Below the pieces are notes generated by a model. That model was not told where the DNA came from. It searched no databases and worked only from the letters and a program-made list of their open reading frames with translations. This document shows, piece after piece, positions 35,901 through 44,300 of a stretch of 64,000 bases of DNA. The number at the start of each line of letters is the position of its first letter. The first letter of the stretch is position 1. Origin of the DNA: Atrina japonica (taxonomy: Eukaryota > Mollusca > Bivalvia > Pterioida > Pinnidae); assembly GCA_030159075.1 (NCBI GenBank), contig BROG01000372.1, positions 555,001 through 619,000 of the forward strand, read 5' to 3'. A program made the translations under genes and the position numbers.

Positions 35901-38601
35901 GGAGAAAGAAGTTACAGAGAAAAGTAATGATATTTTGACTTTTTATTTCTGTTTGTTATCAAATTCCATAGAAGAATGTATCACTCTGAAACTGGATGCT
36001 GTATATTTATGCATCTTGTAAAGAAATTTCTGCCTTCATTCAACAATACTGTATAAATCAAGGTCTATGATAAACAAAGTAATGAAAACATTTCTCTGGT
36101 ACAAAAGTGATTCTGTGATTTTTTTTCAATCTTTGTTGTTTTGTATCACGTGTGATGTAATTTTCTTTTGACAGATTTTACATGAAATATCTCTGGTTGT
36201 ATGCGACGTCAGAAGTTTGATGTCGGACATTGATGAGACATCTTTACAATACCTCTTATCTTACGATAAATCAAGGTAAGTACAGTGGAACCTGTCTTAA
36301 GAGACCACCGTATCTACCACTTCAATGTGATCTCTCAAAAGAGGTTCCAAGGTTATAAATTCTGTGTGGAAAAAATTGAACTTAATCCTGATGTAATCAG
36401 TAATTAGGGGCTTTTAATTCATTGAAATATACATCCATTCTCTTTGTAAAAGCCAAAAAAGAAAAACATTTTTCATTGGTTAATTAGTTTATAAATGTTT
36501 TTCTTCAGCATCCTGGTGGAACTTTGGTCTCTGAGATTGTTACGCAAAGTAGACATAACTTTTAACATTGTCTGTTGCCACAGGACATCAACATTTAGTG
36601 TTCACCCATCAGTTACCGTGGCAATGGGTAAATTCAGGTGAGTTTTTTGGTTACAAATTTTTTGTAAAACTAGTGTTCACATATAATCAATTATTTCTTT
36701 TTTGTAGCCTTAATTGTTGCAAACTGGGGTGACCTAAGTCTTGAAAAAGCCTTCACTTCTTCAAAATGACAAACCTTAAGAAACCAAGTCCTTGAAAGAC
36801 TTTAACGGTTGTTATTTTTCATTAACTTTGTGAATGATATTAATTTTGCCAGGAGTATTACACAAAAGTTATTATCAAAAAGTGATCATATTTTTATGAT
36901 TAAATGCAATTCTTTAGCAAAATGAAGACCAAGTACAGACTATAAGATTATAAGGTGAATGAAATCAAAATCCACATTAAACATGTCATTGATTACTCGC
37001 CAGGACAAAAGTCCGGAGAGCTAATGCCATGCCCCCGGCATTGTTGTTGTTGTCTGTGTCCATAGACAAAACTTTAACCTGGCCTATAATTTTTCAACTG
37101 CAAGGAACAGGGCTATGATATTTCACATATAGATTTCTTATGACCAGAGCTTTCATTTGATACCTTGACTTTTGACCTAGTATTCTTTACCTGGGACTTT
37201 GAACTACTTTTCAAAAACTTTGACCTTGGCTATATCTTTTAAACCATGAAGAATAGGGCTATGACTTTTCACATATATATTTCTTATGACCAGAGCCTTC
37301 ATTTGGTATCTTGACTTTTGACCTAGTGAACTTGACCTTGGATTTTGACCTATTTTTTAAAAACATTTATAACCTGAGCTGAAAGAATCAAAATTTTACA
37401 AGTCCTTTGATCTTAAAACCTAACAGCTGTGGGTCAAATATCAATTTTGAAAATATACACCCGTTTTGGCGAGCTTTGTTGTCTTCTGACAACTTGTTTT
37501 GTAATGGATTACAAGTACTTTGACTTCATTTTAAGTAATCTATTGAAATATATTTAAAACTTTTGAATTTCACTATGACAATTTGTAAGCTGCCAGGACT
37601 ATATTATTTAGCCATAGGATCAAAGTGATCTTCGACTTAAGTCAAAATTTTATACAAGTTTTAGAACCTTTTGTCATTAAATTCCAATACATGTATTAGA
37701 CAGTTTACTTGTGTGTATTCCTAAATTGCTTCTTACTACAAAATTTGCATTTTATTGAAGATCAAAATTTTGTCATGAATCTGGACCCTGGTTTGTTTCT
37801 ACCATTTATAAAATCCATTATCTTAGGTGGGCAAGGTGTCATTTTTGTGTGGTTGTCTTAGGAACAAATTATCTGCCACTGAAATGTGGTCTCTCAAGAC
37901 AGGTGGTCTCTCAAAAGAGATTTTGTTTAACATATTATCTAATCACTGGGTTTTCAGAGAGTGATCTCAGCAGTCAAGTGGTCTTTTATGACAGGTTTCA
38001 CTGTATCTGTCTATGATGATACTGTATTATGTTTTTCAATTATTTTGTCTCAGTCAGCTTGGTCATAACGTATTCTTCAGGATCAAAGTGTAAAGGCAAA
38101 ATTTGTGATGTCTGCTAAACTCATCAATCCCTGAAGTCACATTTGGACTAGCCCATTTCAAAGAATGGTTGAGTCCACTGTCAGAATTCAGGGGTGTATG
38201 ATTTAGAATCATAATTTGATAATAATTTTACATACAATATAAACTTGTCCATTCCTGATTTATGACAGTTGAACGTTCTATTTATTGATTTAGGTGAGTC
38301 TAAATATGACCACAGGGGTCATCAAGTTAATGCAGTAATGACCATCCTTATAACTGCTATAAAACTAGATGATATTTAATCATTTTAATGTATATTACAT
38401 TTGATTATATATTTGTATATTATTTAATGTATACCACATAAGAAACTGACACTTAAATTCTTTATTCTATCTCATTTCAGTGAAAATGATATCTTAAAAC
38501 AAATGCAACAAGTTGAGAAAGGACCACATTTTGTAAAAAGACTTTGTCAGGCTGTAGACCTTGGAGCCGTGTCAGAAACACAGACCTCATCAAAAAGCTG
38601 A
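3137..38601 (+). CDS. KNL1: Kinetochore scaffold KNL1 (Spc105/CASC5/Blinkin), complete
   Basis: KNL1 is the kinetochore scaffold that recruits PP1 through SILK/RVSF motifs, BUB3-BUB1 through phosphorylated MELT repeats, and MIS12/ZWINT through its C-terminus. Coding exons: 3137-3168, 4484-4508, 8778-8834, 9793-9872, 10976-11028, 11862-11889, 13281-13327, 13515-13570, 14627-14853, 16958-17212, 18881-21705, 22333-22700, 23633-23755, 25483-25589, 26447-26537, 27173-27289, 28268-28355, 28884-28997, 30045-30084, 33208-33354, 34023-34165, 35098-35201, 36175-36275, 36509-36637, 38481-38601. They sum to 5364 nt in phase: 1787 residues plus TGA, against about 2300 in human. SILK is at 19-22, RVSFADT at 55-61, twelve MELT-like repeats at 119-926, a coiled coil at about 1355-1590 and the RWD region from about 1590. 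The start is the first ATG after an acceptor at 3120. Orthology is secure; a few exon edges, especially microexons 2 and 6, need RNA support. Confidence 0.93.
4063..4310 (+). mobile_element. tRNA-headed SINE in KNL1 intron 1
   Basis: The head reads like a tRNA gene, with an A-box-like TGGTTGAGTGGTTAGAGC and a B-box-like GGTTCAGGTCC. The body after it (TTTTCCAGTTTACTTGCGGA onwards) is shared with a headless copy at about 57230-57380. It is not a functional tRNA gene because the arms do not pair properly and the two boxes lie too far apart. Confidence 0.6.
4942..7441. mobile_element. 2.5-kb TIR element (pogo/Tigger-like ends), no intact ORF
   Basis: It starts CAGTCAAACTTG and ends CAAGTTTGACTG, a perfect inverted terminal repeat, and TA flanks both sides. 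Internal frames stop within about 90 residues, so it is non-autonomous or decayed. It contains two further palindromic inserts: about 5715-5815 (arms around ATAGGTGTTTGTC) and about 5840-6050 (arms TTTGGGGATTCT and a CCCCGATTTTACCACTTAAA palindrome). It sits inside the hAT-like element 4880-8000. Confidence 0.7.
7672..7915. mobile_element. Short inverted-repeat insertion inside the hAT-like element
   Basis: Relative to the copy at 23045-23530, about 240 extra bases lie between ATATAATGTCA and the sequence TGTAATGTGATAC. The ends, GGGTTTTCCCTTA and its approximate reverse complement TAAGGAAAAAATT, are inverted. It has no coding content. Confidence 0.5.
8461..8646 (+). mobile_element. 186-bp pogo/Tigger-like MITE
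   Basis: Ends are CTGTGAAACTTGTATATA and, inverted, GCAGGTTTTACTG, with TA on both sides. The interior repeats AAAGACC/GGTCTTTATA motifs. A reverse-oriented relative lies at about 30125-30306. It is only about 130 bp upstream of KNL1 exon 3. Confidence 0.65.
9237..9515 (+). mobile_element. ATGCCCCCGG-type inverted-repeat element
   Basis: It begins ATGCCCCCGGCCTGAAAGG and closes with GACCGGGGGCAT, with a (GTCT)n stretch near the 5' end (about 9271-9310). Such elements are familiar from molluscan genomes (general knowledge). A related element beginning near CATGCCCCCGGCATTG lies at about 37010-37500. Confidence 0.55.
9928..9960 (+). repeat. Poly-T tract in KNL1 intron 4
   Basis: A run of more than 30 T lies shortly after the exon 4 donor at 9873. 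It may be the reversed tail of a retroposon. No other element edge is clear. Confidence 0.7.
11371..11655 (+). mobile_element. Full-length tRNA-derived SINE with 12-bp target duplication
   Basis: Direct repeats ATACTCAATCAC (11359-11370 and 11656-11667) flank the element exactly. The head has an A box (TGGCTCAGTCAGTAGGG) and a B box (GTTTGAGTCC). The middle, around CCCGTGTCACAGTAGGTGTC and CACGTTAAAGAACCCTCAC, is shared with other copies here. The tail is TTAAACAACAATAAACAAAC. The intact duplication suggests a recent insertion. It lies in KNL1 intron 5. Confidence 0.85.
12714..12833. repeat. Long hairpin (inverted repeat), about 55-bp arms
   Basis: GATTATCTTGTTTATCTTAC at the left is mirrored by GTTAGATAAACATGATAATC at the right. 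The inner arms TTTTTCAAAATTTGAAAAGA and TCTTTTCAAATTTTGAAAAT also pair, leaving a short loop (TGGTAAACCTAGTG). It is probably a MITE, in KNL1 intron 6. Confidence 0.75.
13228..13268. repeat. (ATCT)n / TATA microsatellite next to exon 7
   Basis: TATCTATCTATCTATCTATC runs into a TATATAGATATA palindrome and ends about 13 bases before the KNL1 exon 7 acceptor (exon starts 13281), so it occupies the polypyrimidine/branch region of that intron. Confidence 0.75.
15185..15495 (+). mobile_element. Degenerate SINE copy
   Basis: It shares the central body of the 11371-11655 SINE (ACCAAGGTCCCATGTCAC, AAAGAGCCACATTGG, GGCATTTCAGCTTTAGC) and has a weak tRNA-like head (TTAGTGGCTAAAGTAGTTAC). No flanking duplication was identified. 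KNL1 intron 9. Confidence 0.55.
15585..15870. repeat. Dispersed intronic repeat (copy also at 35230-35485, inverted)
   Basis: AAAAGGCCCAGGCCCC followed by TTTTCCAAAAGAGTGTGGAA at 15820-15860 is the reverse complement of the start of 35230-35485 (CCACTCTTTTGGGGATGGGG CCTGGGCC). The rest, AATTTCAATAAAATGTTGC, matches inversely too. A weaker relative is at about 28040-28130. No TIR or coding frame was recognised. Confidence 0.5.
16265..16885. mobile_element. Tail-to-tail pair of SINE copies upstream of KNL1 exon 10
   Basis: A plus-strand SINE body (about 16265-16575; AGGTGTGGCTTATTAAAGAA and CATGGACGTGAAAAATTG) is followed by a minus-strand copy (about 16580-16885; CTTCAATGGAGATGTCGCC, TTTTACGTGCCACGCCTCC). 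The minus copy's tRNA-like head, read on the reverse strand, carries GTTCTAGTGGTAGAGGG and the B-box-like GTTTCAATTCCC. The pair forms an inverted repeat of about 300 bp per arm ending about 75 bases before exon 10. Confidence 0.6.
17878..17938. repeat. (AT)n-(AC)n microsatellite
   Basis: About 50 bases of alternating AT are followed by ACACACACAC. It lies in KNL1 intron 10; the rest of that intron (17213-18880) is AT-rich and shows only a small repeat at 18710-18797. Confidence 0.9.
18710..18797. mobile_element. About 90-bp palindromic MITE (TTAACTCATTCACCCC family)
   Basis: It runs from GTTAACTCATCAACCCC to TCAATGGGTTAA. The core (ATGGACTCTTCTGTAAATCA ATGACTT) recurs at about 26871-26973, 48950-49040 and 60845-60945. 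Longer relatives of about 210 bp, bounded by the same TTGACCCC/GAGTTAA ends, are at about 29022-29230 and 38115-38331. All are non-coding. Confidence 0.65.
20712..20970 (+). repeat. 159-bp in-frame tandem duplication within the MELT exon
   Basis: The segment from 20712 recurs at 20871 with a period of 159 nt (53 codons). The first about 90 nt, covering TTYFQSDGNNMEETQGLTG and the following residues, are nearly identical in both copies. This adds one complete MELT-like unit and is the youngest repeat in the array. Confidence 0.92.
23045..23530 (-). mobile_element. hAT-like MITE, second copy, with nested palindrome
   Basis: This is the reverse-oriented relative of 4880-8000. Near-identical 8-bp repeats flank it (TTGTTTTC at 23037-23044, TTATTTTC at 23531-23538). 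Its right end reads TGTTACACCACTA and its left TAGGGCCGTGTATC. A palindromic insert at 23059-23141 (TAGGGCCAGTGATTTTCCG against CGGAAAATCACTAGCCCTA) is bordered by TGTATC on both sides. It lies in KNL1 intron 12. Confidence 0.7.
23871..24877. mobile_element. 1.0-kb pogo/Tigger-like TIR element
   Basis: It begins CAGTAGAACTTCAATGAGTC and ends with the inverted form (GACTCATCGAAGTTCTACTG), with TA on both sides. Internal copies of the TCGAAGTTC motif lie near each end. No coding frame longer than about 65 residues exists. KNL1 intron 13. Confidence 0.7.
25976..26110 (+). mobile_element. Fragment with CCGTATATACTCG terminus
   Basis: TA followed by CCGTATATACTCGTGTATAGG matches the terminal repeat of the elements at 44975-46290 and 57894-59030. 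The interior differs and the right end was not located. KNL1 intron 14. Confidence 0.45.
27620..27802. mobile_element. 183-bp pogo/Tigger-like MITE
   Basis: The ends are CAGTGGAATTTCGTAATCTC and, inverted, AACGAGAATTCACTG followed by TA. Non-coding. KNL1 intron 16. Confidence 0.55.
29578..29736. mobile_element. 159-bp MITE, CAGTGGAACCTGTCTTGAGAG family
   Basis: It starts CAGTGAAACCTGTCTTGAGA and ends TCTCTCAAGACAGTTTCCATTG, flanked by TA. The same family appears at 36283-36350 (partial), about 37850-38003, 43131-43288 and 52497-52658. The CAGTxxAAC start and TA target site are the known hallmarks of pogo/Tigger-type elements. KNL1 intron 18. Confidence 0.75.
30125..30306 (-). mobile_element. 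Pogo/Tigger-like MITE, inverted relative of 8461-8646
   Basis: It runs from AGTAAAACCTGCTTTAGTGA to TATATACAAGTTTCACTG before TA, the reverse orientation of the copy at 8461-8646, with the shared interior motifs GTACAAATCAACC and AAAGACCACC. Confidence 0.6.
30424..31030 (+). repeat. Two copies of an ACTCAAGTCTAAA repeat followed by a SINE body
   Basis: About 30424-30570 and 30724-30866 are similar (CTGGCACCAnAAAA, TGATTGGCTGAGCAG, AGAATnTTCTCA, ending GGTGCTG). Each is partly palindromic. The second runs into a SINE body fragment (CAGATGAGACTTAAAACC AAGGTCC). KNL1 intron 19. Confidence 0.5.
31075..31272 (+). repeat. About 65-bp tandem repeat, three copies
   Basis: AATACCTGTCCTTGTAGGGT plus ATAAAAC recurs at about 31084, 31146 and 31220 with AGAAATTAGATAGAGA between. 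It ends in a G run at 31267-31277. Confidence 0.7.
31473..32957 (+). mobile_element. AGCTCACCTGG element(s) inserted in another repeat
   Basis: It begins TTTTTAGCTCACCTGGCTAT and closes with CCAGGTGAGCGATACAGGCT CTTGAGAGCC, so the tips are inverted. A second start (TTTTTAGCTCACCTGGC) at about 32281 shows two related units in tandem. The flanks (31400-31472 and 32958-33100) rejoin into a sequence that exists uninterrupted at about 51115-51345, which defines the insertion. GTCCGTCC repeats follow the left end. KNL1 intron 19. Confidence 0.7.
34753..34883 (+). repeat. TCTGTCTTTCTGTG microsatellite
   Basis: TGTGTCTGTCTGTCTTTCTG units repeat for about 130 bases, and all open frames across it are low-complexity artefacts. 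KNL1 intron 21. Confidence 0.9.
36283..36350 (+). mobile_element. Partial CAGTGGAACC MITE abutting the exon 23 donor
   Basis: Exon 23 ends at 36275 and CAGTGGAACCTGTCTTAAGA begins at 36283, with TA just before. Only the left part of the family consensus is present. Its insertion leaves GTAAGT intact. Confidence 0.6.
37010..37500 (+). mobile_element. CATGCCCCCGGCATTG-type repeat
   Basis: It starts near CATGCCCCCGGCATTGTTGT and contains two near-copies of AGGGCTATGATATTTCACAT ATA-TTTCTTATGACCAGAGC (about 37110 and 37255), ending near GACAACTTGTTT. No coding frame. KNL1 intron 24. Confidence 0.5.
37850..38331. mobile_element. Two adjacent MITEs in KNL1 intron 24
   Basis: A CAGTGGAACC-family copy (about 37850-38003, ending ACAGGTTTCACTG before TA; its left end is degraded) is followed by a about 210-bp TTGACCCC-family element (about 38115-38331, ending CAAGTTAA). 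They fill much of the last intron. Confidence 0.5.
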
Positions 38602-38974
38602 TAGATTCTATAATGCCATGCATTGGAACATGTTCTTCAAAAATCAAATTTCAAAAAGCAGCTATTCAATTATGTCTTTACATCACATATTCAATTGTGT
38701 TACTATGTTGTCATAAAAATGGGAGAAGGACAGTTGTGTTTTGGTCATCATTTCATGATGTTTGGAAGTGTTAGTAATTCTTACAGAAGTGTAATTCTGT
38801 TCATTTATTTATTTGTTAAGATTGATAGAATCACACTGTTGACACAATTGACACTTAATTATTGGGCAGAAGCAGTGTTTTAAAAGGCATCAAATTTAAA
38901 CTCTTGTAACTAAAATTTTTATAATACTTCAATATTAAAATATGATATATAATCCTTTTTTGTTGCATCATGGT

Positions 38975-39295
38975 TTAGGTCACCATAAGGCTCAGTGTGA
39001 ATTTGAAGGTCATCTTTAAACCTCAGTGTGAATTTGGAGGTCACCTCAAAGGCCCAGCGTGAATTTGAAGGTAACCTCAAAGCTTTAAGTGTGAATTTGA
39101 AGGTCATCTCAAAGGCTCATTGTGAAATTGAAGGTCACCTCAAAGCCTCAGTGTGAATTTGAAGGTCACCTCAAAGCCTCAGTGTGAATTTGAAGGTCAC
39201 CTCAAAAGCCTCAGTGTGAATTTAAATGTCACGTCAAAGCCTCAGTGTGAATTTGAAGGTCACCGCAATGGCTCAGTGTCAATTTGAAGGTCATC
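38975..39295 (+). repeat. 31-bp minisatellite carrying AGGTCA in nearly every unit
   Basis: About ten units of GTGAATTTGAAGGTCACCTC plus AAAGCCTCA. Nine contain AGGTCA; two have changed bases there. It begins about 370 bp after the KNL1 stop, around or just after the possible polyadenylation site. Confidence 0.85.
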
Positions 39296-40289
39296 TAAAA
39301 AACACAGTATTGAGGTGGTAGATTGAGAATTCCTCAAATACTTTGTTTATAGTAATTAGTATCTTAATGAATAGTTTGTCTGATGACCTTAACTTTTCCC
39401 TTCAAACAATGTGAAGTAATAATCAACTGCCTCACAGCAAAATGGACCAATTCTGGGCATTTGTGATTATTGAGCACTTGTATATGACCCAAGTCTAACT
39501 TGTGGCCATCATAAATAGGGTTTAGCTACACATTTCATTACCATACTCCACACGGTAATAGTACAAAGTCAGCAGATGTTGTATCCAATACTGTTCAACG
39601 AGAAATTTTCACCCTTTTACACCAGAAAACATTCACCCCATCTTAATTTGCCATGGATCACATGTTATGTCCAAGCTTCAATTAGCTTGAAATTTTTGCT
39701 TTCACTCCAAGTTTGCCCTCTCATCTACGAACAAAAATTAAAGGGGAGCGAATATTTCCAGGCATACAGTATTAATTTTCAAGACATAAGGTCACGGTTA
39801 TACTGCTCTGCTTAGTAATGCTGTGGTATGATGTACATATTACCATATAAGTGGAATTTTTAGCAAGATGCAAATTTAGCATTTTGACCATAAAAATTGG
39901 TACATAATTTTGGCAATAAGTAATTGTAGTGATTTTATGATTCCAAACAGAAAATTAATATCTATGAATTTATTTTTGTATCAGGCTATACATTGTAATT
40001 CATTTGCACATAAGTCACAGATTACCACTTTCTTTGAATCTTGCTACCGATCAAGCAGAATGAATATTTGGTGATATTCAATTTTAGCAAAAAATTTCTT
40101 GCTAATAATGCCAAAATTGAATCCTTGCTAATAATTCTGCTTATATGGTATGTATTACTTGAGGATGCCGGTATCTATAGATAAAGTTGGTTTGGAAGAA
40201 GTATTTCGATTGATAATATTGAGAATTTTGTAAAAAGTCTTTACTTTATTCATCACTTCATAAAAATGTTTTGTACAACATATTAAAAC

Positions 40290-40625
40290 ACCCATACATA
40301 CAATAATACACACACACACACACACTGACTTACAGGTTATCAAGATATCTGTAAATCTGTAAATCACATGTATTGAATCTGTAAATCACATACATACAAT
40401 GATACACACACACACTGACTTACAGGTTATCAAGATATCTGTAAATCTGTAAATCACATGTACTGAATCTGTAAATCACATACATACAATAATACACACA
40501 CACACTGACTTACAGGTTATCAAGATATCTGTAAAGCACATGTATTGAATCTGTAAATCACATGTACTGAATCTGTAAATAACATGTACTGAATCTGTAA
40601 ATCACATATACATGTATTTAAAATT
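40290..40625 (+). repeat. About 100-bp tandem repeat with (CA)n
   Basis: The block CACACACTGACTTACAGGTT ATCAAGATATCTGTAAA occurs at about 40318, 40412 and 40502, separated by AATCACATGTATTGAATCTG units that are themselves repeated. Confidence 0.8.
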
Positions 40626-41329
40626 ATGAAACCTCATTAAAATGAAGAAGAAATGATTATGCCGGAACCCAAGATTATAATACATTTATATGCATTAGCT
40701 CTGAGCTTAATCTTTACCATCCAAAACATGATTAAATTCTAACCATTAAAAACAAGATTCATTTCAAGTAATCATAAAATGTACCTGGTGAAGACAGGAT
40801 AGTGTTAAGTTAGGAATGGAGTGAGTTACACAGCTTTGGACACATCACTCAAATTTAGAAATTGACTTTTAAATTTAAACTAGCCTTACCATAAACTGAT
40901 GCTTCTGTAGTAGCCTAGCTGTGGTTTTTGTATAAATATATTATGATCAGTCTTTTCATAGGGTACCATGACCTTTGATCTCATTACCTAGATAATTTCT
41001 TTGGGTAATAACAACATTTATACTTATATTTTGGTAATATCCCTCAAAAGTTCCAATTAAGAAGTATTGAGTTTTATTGATTTGATAAACACCTCTTTCC
41101 TTAAATATATTGCCCCTTGAGAGGGCGGGGTGTGTGTGTGGGGGGGGGGCTTCTACTACAGAGTATACAATATCAGTTCTCTAAATCAAAGACCTAAGAC
41201 AACTGAAATTACGGTGTTGTTGTTACAATAATACAAAATGATAAAAATGAATAAGTAAATTCATTTCACAATGTCATAGATCTTAATTTGTAAACCAAAA
41301 CAACGTAAGTCCCACCAAAAAAATAATAT

Positions 41330-44300
41330 CTACACAGACGTTTGCCTGTAATTTTTCGTTTCTATGATCTTCTTGCCGCACATCGCACAGATACCTACAA
41401 ACAATAAAATTTATTAAAAATTAAAAATCAAGTAGGCCTTTCAATAGAATCCCACAGCCAATAAATTCTTTCTCTTATTTTCATGAAAAGTGATGCAAGT
41501 TGCCTACTTTCTTTTTTATTCAGTACAAAATTGCTGTTTTCTATCTGCACATCAATTAATTGATTCTTTTTTGCTGACTATTTGGTATAACTGGAACTGT
41601 GTCCTACTCCATAAACTATTGAAGGGGCTAATCGAGCCTGACAGACTTTCGGTTCTTTAAAACCAATCAGAGTTCTGAATTGTACAAATTATGTACATGT
41701 ATAATATAAGTTGGTAGTTCACTTAGATGGAGTGACAAGCAGGAAGTCCTGAGTAAAGTTCAATGGTAGCTGAAAGCTCTTTGATTCGATAACTGATAGC
41801 AGTACTGACAGGAGATATGGCAACTAACAGGAATGACTGTAGCTGATATTAATACTTACAAGGATTTTGCTGCTAAAAATATACACACATTACTTTGAGG
41901 AAAGAAGACTTATATGATAAAATGTAAATGACTTAGAAAGGGTTATATAAATCTCATGAGAAAATAACTCACCCTTTTTGTATGCACAGCCTGAAAAAAA
42001 ACCCAAAGGAAAATTATTAGAAAAATTCAGGACCACTAAACAAAATTTTAGAGTTTTAGATTTTGAGAGTTCCAGAAATTCACACTTCAATTGACATAGG
42101 TTTAAAGATTATAAACATTGGGATGTCTGTATTCGCGACTTCACTCATATTTACCATACAAACAAGTGCCCATCAACAAACTTCACACTGTTTTTGCAAA
42201 TTGAGAAAAATGTTTATATCATTTTAAAATTTCTTACATGTATATTTATTCTGATCGAGCATTACAGGTAGATGTTGCTGAAGTAGATATCACCACTGAC
42301 AGTGATCAAGCAGATATCACAACTGGTAGCGATGTAATTTGGATAGATCTGCAAGAGCTATACCAGTAGTATATCTCACAGGGACTTAGAAATACATGTA
42401 ACACCTGACATTCCACATGGCACAGGATTGTTGGTGATATTACCTAACTGCTACTGCAAAGACCATTTTTTTAGGGAGAATATAAACAAGTTCGAAGACA
42501 ATGACCTATATTCTGTGAAATTAAAGATTTTTTTTTACCTTGACAATAGTGAGATCCAGCTTGGTGTACTGAAGATTTGCAGATTTTACATTTGGTGAAC
42601 TGTTGGTATGGATTGAATCTGAAAAAAAACCCAAAATATCAGGAATTAAAATTATTTTTCAACTGTAATTTACCAGTTTTGAGTCTGGAACTGATAACGG
42701 TCTGTAAATGTGGCTTATTATACAAGTGGTATCTCTAAAATCAATCTCTAATGATTGGTTCCACTAAACTAACAAGAAACTACTACCAGCAGTAGGCCTA
42801 TGGCCAAATTGCCATGCAGTACATTTGGAATATGAATTTAAAGACCAAAAGTGAGGGTCAAGGTTAATAGTAAAAGGTCATAGTTCCCCAATGTGATCGT
42901 GTTCTATCATCATGTGCAGTTACAAACTATTGCTGTAAACTGACAGACATTGTCAATTCATAGACAAATATTTACCTTTAAATCCAGCCAATAAAATTAA
43001 GAATAATATGGTAGATAATCATTGTGATGGGTACATGTACATATTAATACAAAGCAATATACAGTCAAACTTGTATCAAAGACCACCTCTGTATAAAGGG
43101 CACCTGCCATTAAAGGTCATTCAAACATAACAGTGGAACCTGTCTTGAGAGACCACTATCTGCCAATGAAATGTGGTCTCTCATAAGCAGTTTTATCAAA
43201 AAGACTAATTAGCCAGGTGGTTTTCAGAATGTGGCTCAAAAGACAGGTGTTCTTTCATGAGAATTGTCTTTCAATACAGTTTCCACTGTAACCTCTTTAT
43301 AAAGGCCACCTGTCTATAATGGCTACTTTTGACTGTTCCCTTGTGTGACCTTTGTAAAGGACAGACACCACCAAATATTTTCCCATAGGCCTCAATGCTA
43401 ATTTACAAAACTTCAGGTCACTGTCACTCCCATGTTTATTATATCTGGGTCAAATAAGTACCCTGTGGTGGAAGATCAATATTTTTGATAACAAAATTTG
43501 CAATCAAAAGTATAGGTTGCCGTTGCATTTTTACTTCAAATTTTTACTTGTTTACAACTCGTAGTATTCCGCACAAAAGGAAAATATCTATTCTCATATG
43601 ACCCCTCCCTTTCAATTTTCAACCGTCAACCCTATAATTTCCAAAGTACTACCAATATCCATGTATCTTTTTATCACCTTTATTTTCACTTATTAATGGC
43701 AAAACTAATTTTTTCATTTAATGACCAATCAGATCGCTGGGCTCATTTTACCCTCCGCACAACTTTGGGTGTCCAAAATGTCTGCGCCCATGTTGTAAAC
43801 AAAGCCTGTGTTTTTCCTAAAAAAATGTTTGACTCTATGTAAGGTCAATGACTATCATGAAAAATGCCAACATACTAAAAAAATCCTGTAAGTACATGTA
43901 GTAGTGATTTCTGCAGTATATACCTAATTCAATTTTTTATCATACATGTTGATGTAGTGTCAACTGTCAAGCATGATTCAACACAAAAACACAACTTTAA
44001 TGTCTAGGTTAAAATATCACAAGGACTCAAAATCCAAATTCCCATATCATATTGAGCATTTCTATCTATATCAATTATTTGGGGTAACTATGATTTACAC
44101 GAGTGACGGTAAAGGTAATTTTTGCCTTGTTTCTACAGTTTACCTGTTCTTTTTCGCTGTTAATGCTTTGTTTTCATTGATAGCTCTACCACCACCCTCT
44201 GAAAATGATAAAAAGGTAAATACAAGCTCTAATACAAAAATGATGAACTTTATTTACAGTAATATAGAGATGAATACTATAAGTTTATCAATTTTTATGT

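Larger units (their letters stand above)
33208..38601 (+). other. KNL1: KNL1 exons 20-25: end of coiled coil and RWD region
   Basis: Exon 20 ends the coiled coil (charged, heptad-like, ending ERINTMEW/C). Exon 21 encodes CEWTLDEEMSDDQSMYFFFY, which aligns with the EW..V.WSDDQAVFTFVY segment that opens the vertebrate KNL1 RWD domain. Exon 22 gives ENAPPPIKMAHNLV, matching the DEDQAPPSSLLVHKLI segment, and exon 23 the ISLVVCDVRSL segment. Exon 25 ends the protein with TSSKS and TGA at 38599-38601. In vertebrates this tandem RWD region binds the MIS12 complex. Confidence 0.88.
38602..41329. other. Convergent intergenic region between KNL1 and CRIPT
   Basis: It holds the KNL1 3' UTR (a possible polyadenylation signal ATTAAA at 38934-38939), a 31-bp minisatellite (38975-39295), a about 100-bp repeat with CA tracts (40290-40620) and the CRIPT 3' UTR (TTTATT at 41073-41078, i.e. 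AATAAA on the minus strand, about 250 nt after the CRIPT stop). No convincing coding exon was found in 39300-40290 or 40620-41070. Confidence 0.6.
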
